Assembly: GCA_017562135.1 (NCBI GenBank)
Contig: QEYB01000093.1
Span: 868,001-932,000 of the forward strand
Origin: Dipylidium caninum
Taxonomy: Eukaryota; Platyhelminthes; Cestoda; Cyclophyllidea; Dipylidiidae
DNA length: 64,000 nt
Reading direction: 5' to 3'
The position numbers were made by a program, and so were the translations under genes. Each line of letters opens with the position of its first letter. Positions within the stretch are counted from its first letter, which is position 1. Shown here in pieces: positions 53,101 through 62,100 of this stretch. Under the pieces are notes generated by a model, which worked only from the letters and a program-made list of their open reading frames with translations, did no database searches and had not been told where the DNA came from.

Positions 53101-56100
53101 GAAAAGACATCGAACACAAACGCGCCTAATGGATCTCAACTTTCATTGCTGATGACAAATACCAGACATGTGCATCGCCAAACGCTACGGCAGAGATCTG
53201 TCACCGTTACCGAACGTTCGAGACCCTTCGGACGAGGCAACCCGGTCAGCTTTGTGACTTGGCTGCAACAGAATTTACTTCGATCTCCTTCCTATAGTCG
53301 GATTCTCTTATCAACCGAATGGATCCAAAAAAATTGATACCTTCTCGCATTGCAGAAAATTTTAAAGGACACTTTGCTGAGTGAATTTAATTGCAGGACT
53401 TTGAAACTATAGAGAAAACGGACTAGACTGGTCAAAAGCAATGCCTCTATGTATTGCCATCTTTTGGACCTCCATGGATGACACAAGTGCTGTCCCCACT
53501 TGGGGTCTCATGGAGCTCAAATTTTCTTAATAATGTTGTGTAAGTTAGGCGAAAAGGTAAAGAATAAGCTGCCAACTTCAACGGTCGGCAAAAAAGGACA
53601 TGATTCAAATTGACAGTCCAAAGTGGGGCTCACATTGACTAGGAAGCGACGGTGAGCAGCCACCTTCCTGGCCATTCCGCCTGACCCCTTAGGGCCGCAT
53701 GACGGGTCATTCTCGGACCCGGGGACGTTTTCGCCGAATCGTTTGAGCGTAACACGCCAGTCGTACGTTGAAGCGGCCTGCGCCTGGTTGCTCCGCATCC
53801 ACTCGAGACTCTCGGTGGCGGACACAAACCAACTGTCGCATTCAGTTCGCGCCTCCACCTGAGCGCGCATTTTGGCGATGTTTTGGCTGGTCATCATCGT
53901 CTTCTCTTGAGTTTTTTCCAGCAACTGCCTATCCTCCTCGACCTTGTCTGGCGTATAAATCTAGGCAGAAATGTTTTTGCTGAATAAGAAATCACAACTT
54001 ACCTCTCGGGCTTCCTTAAAATTGGCTTGAGATTTTTGAAGCTCGTCGAATTGGTTTTTCAACGTATTACGATCCTCCAGACTCGAAGCCAGGGAATCCA
54101 GCATAGCTAAGCACGTTTCCGGCGAAATTTCCGACGGAGGTGCCGCGTATTGTTGTGGGCCGTTGGTAGACGCCACAATCATTGGCTGGATATTCTACAG
54201 AGTTTGAGCTTTGAGTAGAAGACATAAATTGGCTATGTATTACTAAAAGTTAGTAGACAAACTCACTTCTTCGTCTCCACTGCTGTCGGAATCCGTTGCG
54301 AGTCCTCGGAACGCGCTTTTAACCGCCTGCTGGGCTTGACTCTGCACCGATTCTATCCAACGGTCCTCCTGTTTCCCAGTAGCAGCAAAGGCCTACGATA
54401 AGTAGAATTCAGTTAAGTTCAGGTCTAAACTTATTTACATTGCTGTCTATACTTCTGAGCTATAAAATTGAATAAAGCGACAATTTTGCGACAGCTTCAT
54501 GCAGTTCTTACCAGAGTCACTAGAAATGCTAAAGTCAATTAGTAGGGAAAATTTGTACTCAATTGGGAACAGTATACCCTTCATTAGATGATAAGAATCT
54601 CTTGTCGACACAATAGGGAAAACCTGTCAAAAGCGGGTACTTTGTCAGACGATGAAGGTGGCAGGCGTACCAAAGCTGGGCAAAAGATTCCTGACTTACT
54701 GTGTACGCCTCAAAATGGGCGTCAACTCTACTTAATATTATATGGGTCATGTGGGAGGCCGAGGAGTCAAGAGAGGCGTTAATGGAATGAAGAGTAGGGG
54801 GTTAAAAAGCAAAGTCTTCCTCAATAACTGGAGAAGAGGTCATACCTGGCGCTTCTCCTCAATCGCCACTTGTATCCCAAGACGAGCGAGAATGTCAGCA
54901 GCGGTCCTGAGCGCCTCATTGGCCTGGGCCAACTGGTTTGGGATCGCCTTTTTCTCCACCGTTTCGGTCTTCAACTGTTGGGACTGTGTCTGGAGCCGTG
55001 TGAACTGCTGCTGGCGTAATGGCAGCTCCGATTGGCAGTCAGTCAGGCGTCGACGAAGGCGGCCGATGAAGGCCTTGCGTTTCTCCTCGTTGGTGATTTC
55101 TTTGTTGCCTGTTTTAGCCGCCTTTAATGCTGCCAGTTTCCCCGCCAGTCCGATCATGGCTGTGCCGACTATGTGCGGCTTCAGTTCTTTCACCACACCA
55201 TTTGACCATTCGACTATTTGTCCGCAGCCCTGTAAATGAGGTGTGTCGACTTTGTATGAGACGACCCATTGAAAAGCGGATTCGCCATGCTCAATCACTA
55301 CCATCAGCCTTCACACTATTTCTGACCATGTCACACAAGTTGACGAGTGTCTATGACATCCTTAAGAGTAGCTTTAGGAGCAGAACAGTGGCTTGGTTGA
55401 AAGGTGTCTTCTATAAACTCCATTTTCATTTTAGCCAAGGCTATAGACAAAGACGGAGTTTAACGTGAAGGGAACCAAAACAGAAAGGATGAGTCTTCTA
55501 AAGTGCTGCACACAGGGGAGGGAGACGATTTTTTTAAAGAGCAAACTATTGTTGATTGGTTAAGCGCATTTCACTGGCAGGGATTTTTAACAATTCCCGC
55601 AGCTGCGTACATCCACACAGAACTTCACCGCTCGCCCTCAGTCATTTCTCATGCTCGACATTTGAGAAACTGTACTGCTTTCACATGAGTTAGCAATTTT
55701 TCAAGTCTTCGTCACACTTCTAACGCGGTCACTTACTAATATATTCTCCCAGTTACTTCAACGTCAACCCTCTGGTTAATGAATGCCAGGAGGAATGTTT
55801 TGACTGACCTCTAATATGCGTTGCGCAGCCAGTTTCGACTCTAGCAGGTCCCGGCGTTGCTTGAAGAGCATCTTAGTTTCCCCAATCTCCGTTTGCAGAC
55901 GACCCTAGAGCGCGGAAGTGGCGGGCTGTTTGAAAGGGCAAACGCGTGTCGGACGACGGACACAGAGGAAGGAGACTGCGACTCACCATTTTGCTGGTTA
56001 TCTGCTGAACCAGACCGGATGTCTGGGATTTGGAGACACTGGCAGTAAAGGAGTTGACAATTCTAGCCGACTCTTCTTCCACCTTTTTCAGTTGACCTTC

Positions 56101-59100
56101 AATGGCGGAAGCATCCCGCTCGTTCGTTTGTAAGTCGCGCAAAATAGCCTCCAGTTGGCTAACAGTCAAGGTTTTGGTCAAGTCGTCTCTCACGGATGCC
56201 TGGAAGAGAGGAAATCATCGGGTAATGATGGTTTCGAATGGAAAGTGTCTCCTCCTACCTTCACTTTACGATCGCCAATTTGAAGGAGAAGGCTGTCAAT
56301 CTTGCTTATGACTTCGTGGATTGTTGCGGCTTGCTCAAGCTGGCTGGAGTACTTCCCGAGGTTCTCCTGAACACGCCTCCACCGGTTGCAGATATCCTCC
56401 GTGCGGCCGTCCACATACGCCGCCGTTTGCTTGTTCAAAGCCACAACAGAACTATGCGTTCCTAATGATGGTTTGCGAAGTGCCTGTGAAAGTCGCGTCG
56501 AGAGCGACTGGAAATCTCGAACCGTTGCATCGTTAACCTTAAAGATGAAAGAAATAACACAATTACTGTTCTTAGTGGCTACAGACAATGTAAAATAGAA
56601 GGAAAACCATACAATTTTTCCGGCAGCAGGCTCGTGGATCTTCTCTCTCAGAGCCATGCAATGATCGTAATCGGATCCGAAGTCGCCCTTAGCCAGGAGA
56701 ATGTCCTTCTCGCGGAGCCAACGCTCCAAAGCATCCGCCTAAAAAGCCAAACAGACCGGTCGAGTTGGTATGCAGATTGCAAAGGAAGCGAGGACAGAAG
56801 TGACTCTACCTCATTTTGGTAGCGTAAAAGGTCTCGCGATGCCTCCAACACGGCCGACGTAGATGCTAGTGAGGCCGTGAGACTCCCCCATCGCCTTTCA
56901 ATCTCTCGACGTCGTTCGTTGATGCGTCTGCCAATTGAACTGCCCTCCCTACCGGCTAACTTCTCCTCCGCTTCCACCAACTTCGTTCCGCGTGACAAGA
57001 CACCTTCTATGTGCTCCTTATTGCCCAAGATGGATGTCTAAAACATTTTCACTGATTAATTAGGCTCCGATGTTACTACACCGATTCTGCCTTAGAGAGG
57101 AGAACTCGCCTGAAATTTGTCCTGCCGTTGCAACATTTGAAGTTGGGTTCTAACGGCATTTTCACCCTCTGTGGAGGACTCTTGCCTTTCGTTCGTCTTA
57201 TATGGCGACTTCATGAGATTGCCCAACTCACTTTCCATTTCTGTCAACCAGCCCTCGACGTCCTCCGCGTCCTCCTCCCACAACACCTGTCCCAGACGTC
57301 GGTTGAGACTTTCCAGTTGATCAGCGCAGACCTGGTTTCATAGAAACAGAGTCAAAAGTGTGTGAGTCAACGAAATTTAATTGTTCGAAGGCACCAGACG
57401 GCGATTCTGTGACCGACCCACCTGCTTAACGATGTTCCGAGCAGCTTGTATTTTATCAACCGCATCACGAATCTCGGCCGAGGCATAGTGCTTCTTTTGT
57501 ATCATGAGATTCGCGGAATTTACAAACGATGCCACTTTGTCATCACTGGCATCCACTGCCTTCATTATATCCTCCGTCCTTCGTATCATGCTCTTCACCT
57601 GAAGGGGAAAACGCTGAAGTCTGAAGAGACTGGACGAGGCGAAATAGGCCCACATTGCCGTCTCCACACTAGGAGGCAAGTAAATTTCTAAAATGATGCA
57701 AATTCTGCTTACGGAAATATTAGGTTGGAAACTATGAAACGAGTTTTTCGTTTGGATTGCCTTTATATGCGACTGTGAGAGATACTTTGTAACTTGGGCC
57801 CGGTAATTTTGTTCATAAATTGTGGTGGCAGCCTCGGAAAATTTGTTCCTACGTGTGCTTCACTCTCATTTTATTTTTCTCCAAAACCACATGGAAACAA
57901 TGCACAATTTACATCTTCTTTTCTTGCGCTATTTCAAATTGAACGAGAGGACAGCTCAACAAGCTGAGAGAAACGTAAGTGACGCATTAGGGTATGGATT
58001 CACTAGTCAAAAAACGCTCAATGTTGCTTCGACAAAGCTCCTTCTGGCAAGTTGAGTAACGTGAAGGAGCCGGAAGGAAAACTACCAACTCATGCTGATA
58101 ACAGGGAGGAATTAAGAACGACTGCGGAGTCCGATCCACGCACTTAACCATTCGTGAACTTGAATCTAAACTAAAGGGAATTAGCCATACGTCTAAAAGT
58201 GTAATAGAAAAAAACATCCGTGTACAATAAATAAATAAATAAATAAGTGAGTCTCATGTGTGTAAGAGGAGGTGAGCATCTTCGTTGTTTCCTACGCAAT
58301 ACACGATTGCCGCCGTTTTTACAGAAAATCATCACTTGTGATGAAAACTGCATTTGGTGTGATAATCGAAAACGATCAAGCAAATAGGGAGATAAGAAAA
58401 CACCCCCGGGGTCGAATTTCATAAAAAATGCATTATGGTTAGCATAGGGGGAAGTGGCCAAGGAGTGAGCGTCCATCATTCTTTCGGATAACCAGGCGGA
58501 AGCATAACAGCAGCGGAGTCCTATTGCCGTGAAACAGATCTCATGCATGGGAAGAAACTTATAAAAAAGCAATTAGCATTGCCCACTCGGTACGGCGCAA
58601 TCTTACTGCACAACGACCACATAAGGCTTCAATTACTGTTGACAACTTAACTTCCCACCAGTGTGACATTTACCGACATCCTCCATATTCAGGTTATTTC
58701 TCCGACCGACTAATGCCTTTTTCGTAATTACGAATCATTTTTAAGAGGAAAAAGACAATAACCAAAATGATATCTTACAGGGCTTTAAATACCTCATTAA
58801 ACCTGACAGTCAAGACCTTCTTCGAAATAGCAACATAGGACTTGCCCAATCGTTGGCAAAAATCCGTAGAAGCCAATGGAAGTTATTTCGACTAAATATA
58901 TAATGGGTAATGCAGAAAATTGCGCTTCTTGTTTCCTATGTACATCTAAAACCCGTCTCCTAGTTTCCAGCCTAATAGCAAGTTAAGCAGTTTTTTTAGG
59001 ATTCGCATAAGATGGGTGAGGGACTTGCATCGAGGCTGGAGACGAGTTTGTCGCAAGCGGCGTATTTCGCGGAGGCCTGATTGTTGCTGCTGCACTCCTG

Positions 59101-62100
59101 CATAATCGCTTCCACCCGGGCGCGTTGAACAACCGTTTGGCTGGTGAATTTGGAGACCTCACGCTTGAGCAGGAGCAAGTCGTGAAGTTGCAAAATCCAG
59201 TGATTGTACTTTTTCAGGCCATCGTCAATCGAGCGCTGCGACATCACCATTTGATCTACCTTGTTTTTCAGCTGTAGGACAGTGAAGAATTCTGGTCAGA
59301 AGTGCATTAACGCCAGACGACGGGGAGGGTGTGTGGGGGGGGGTTGCGGCAAAGGCGGTACTCACATCACCGGCTGCGTAGTGATTTTCTTCAATCATGG
59401 ATTCCGCCTCAGCCACTAGCTTCATCGAAAGGGGTTTCCAGTGCTGTTGAAGCTCTCCCGACATCCGGATGTAATTGGCCTGCAGGAGTTCCGCTTGGCT
59501 GACATCAATTGACTCGGGAGCTTTGGGTTTACCGCTGCCCTTAACTAGGGTCATTTTTTGGTCCATCGCAGCAAAGGCTTCGGCTGCTGCTTTGGCCGTC
59601 GGCTCGATTGAAACGACTTCGCTTTCTGCCTCGTGGCACCAGAATAAAAAGTCTCGGACCTATAAACGCACATCAGAGGTGTGACACAGTGACGGAGCCC
59701 AGAAACGCGAACTTTCGACGCCGAAGCCACAAACCACAGTGCAAACGCTAATCCGACAATCCTCGGTGCATACGCAGAGGAGAAAATAAAACTTTTTGCC
59801 AAGCAGTGTGGACAAATGACGGAAAAACTTTGCCTGTGCGTCGGTAAGGGCGATTACGCCACGCGTAGCGGAGTGGGAGACTGCGTTTAGGCGTGTAAGT
59901 CTCTCAGAGAAGGTCACTTTGAACGTGACACCTTATCGAGGCTAGACCTTCGTGCTCAAATTATGGCAACGGGTTTGTTTCCCACTAGCGAACTCGGCCG
60001 CAGCAGTCCCGTCTTCGCCTCGCAGGCCGGGGGGGGGGACGAGGTAGGTTGAACATGCTGTCGGTGTGCGAAGTGTACTTACTCGTCCTCCAGACCGCAT
60101 GCCAACTCAGCAATGGGGGAAAATGACCGCAGTCACACACGAATGTTCCTACTTACGAAGAAGGCTGAATTGAGGAGATGCTACATTGTTAACGGGAAGG
60201 CCACCAGTAGCCGTTTCTCGTCTTTGAATGTGACAATCTGGGTGCCGTAAGCGTAGGTGGATTAGGAGATTGGAAGCTTAGGGACCGACCAACTGAGACA
60301 CGGAAAACAAGTCATTTGGGAAATTCTCCTCCGTCAAAGGTGCCTTTCGGCTGGGATAAGCCAGAAAATTTAGCGAAATGGCATTCAAAAGGTGTCGTCT
60401 CCCCTTCACGAGAGTGAAGAGAAACTGCCTATTTTCGTGTGACCGTCCTCGGACACTCGCTAAATGATACGCACAAAATTTAGTACAAACCTGTTCACAA
60501 AACTGCAGATAACGGCTACACTCGTTGAGTCGTTTGCGTCTGTCCACCACTTTCACGTTGAGCTCCTTCCACGCAGCCAGGAGGCGGTGAAGGCGATCCG
60601 TAATAAGGGTTTCCATCTTCGATGTCTGCTGTGCGCTGGTTTGGTTGGATCCTCGCAGGAAAGAAATCATCTCCTGGCCCTCACGATTCACATCGTCAAC
60701 CTTAGAGAGGAGATGGTTAAAAGTGCTATTAACAGGACTCGCAGTAGATAGTGGCTTGGCGCCTGAGTCATTGCAGATTTTAAGTAAGAATGAAAATTAA
60801 AAATTAGCTGTTGTCCGCTTTTGTCAATGACGTTTGGCCATCGTGCAGGCCATGGAATTTCTGATGTTTTCTTTTAAAAAAAAACTGAATTAAGTGTGAT
60901 GTGACACCATTAGCGACGTTACAAATTTTGCCACTTAAGGGATTCTGCATGGAACGACGAAGTAAATGGCCGTGTGAGCACGCACTTCAGACCTCCGTGG
61001 CGGAGGCTTCAGCGCATTCCAACCCCGATTCGATAACTTTTGGCGAGTGTCCAAAGGAGTGTGGAGCTTCGCATTATCATGGCGGAAAACGACATCCTCA
61101 CAACTGGCCACTTCTCTAGCCACTTTGCTCGTGATGCGTCGCTCAGACTGGCGAGTTGTTGAACGTACACCGTTGAATTGACGGTTTGGTCAGTTGGTAA
61201 AAATTCGAACTGCAGACGGCACAGTCTTTTTTAATAATTCTCTACTTTTGATGTCGTCTGGGAGGGGAGGGGAGGGGAGGGGAGGGTTACCCTGCATCGC
61301 CCACGATCTCTTCCGATTAACGTCGTTCTAAATTGGCCACTTTTCGTCGCCAGCACGCAGTATTTTTCAGAAATGTATCTACTTGGTTGCGTTTCACATG
61401 AAACGAATCGGGAATACTAATGCGTTGAGCTGGTGAGTTTTCCGACAGTCAAGGTTCCTTAAGTTTTCTTTCAACGCATGTATACGCAACATCAATTGGT
61501 GTGTGTTTCGTCGATTCAACTGAATGGACATTCAAATCATTGAAAATTCTTGGATGAAATATCACCAGAACGAAATCTGGGAAACAAATTTTGACTACAC
61601 TGTCTTTCTTTTAAGGCTTCGTTCACATCTGTAGAACGCAAGTTCTTTTTTGCTTGCTATGCTTTCTCATCTTTTCGGAAGTGCACGTCTTCTTCTTCCA
61701 CTTTAAAGTGGGATAAAACAAAACTGCGGAAATAAACGATATATTTTCTTACTAAATGAAAGGTGGAAGTCCAAACGATATGAAAAAACATAGATTAGGT
61801 AATTTAAGTGAATAAAATAAAATAATTAAATAAGGCGTAAAATCCATCTGCCGAAAAATGGGCAACAACTCAGTTGCCAACCAAATAGAAGTGAGGAGTG
61901 GGGCAGTTGCGGTCAAGATGTCTAAGCGCACCGACGGGAATGCTTAAGAGCGAAAAAAACAGAAGAATTCGACCAAGAATGCTACTTAAATGGTTTTCAG
62001 GAGCCATGGAGGCAAGGCAAACAAAGTAATGAAGAATGCTTAACAAACCTGTTGCTGGATGGATACCAATTCAGATTCCAAGGCCTCATGTTTTTTCACT

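Larger units (their letters stand above)
57720..58975 (+). mobile_element. Full-length inactive mariner transposon with inverted repeats, in a spectrin intron
   Basis: The element is 1,256 bp, the normal mariner length. It starts TTAGGTTGGAAACTA and ends TAGTTTCCAGCCTAA; the two ends match over about 29 bp with about 5 differences. TA dinucleotides at 57718-57719 and 58976-58977 are the expected target duplication. The + strand carries a broken transposase: helix-turn-helix (FKLNERTAQQAERNVSDALG, about 57930-57990), a linker (DNREELRTTAESDPRT), the first catalytic region (IITCDENCIWCDNRKRSSK, Asp codon 58340-58342), a second-Asp region damaged by a small deletion (about 58605-58625), the SPTD...CLFRNYESFLRGK third-Asp region (about 58700-58755) and a C-terminal RWQKSVEANGSYFD (about 58850-58895). 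Stops and frameshifts make it inactive. It lies antisense to the host gene and contains an AAAT microsatellite. Confidence 0.95.

Noticed and set aside
53639..53983. Alternative frames on both strands over 53.6-54.0 kb
   Set aside because: Shadows of the spectrin exon 53634-53960, which has matching phase-0 borders.
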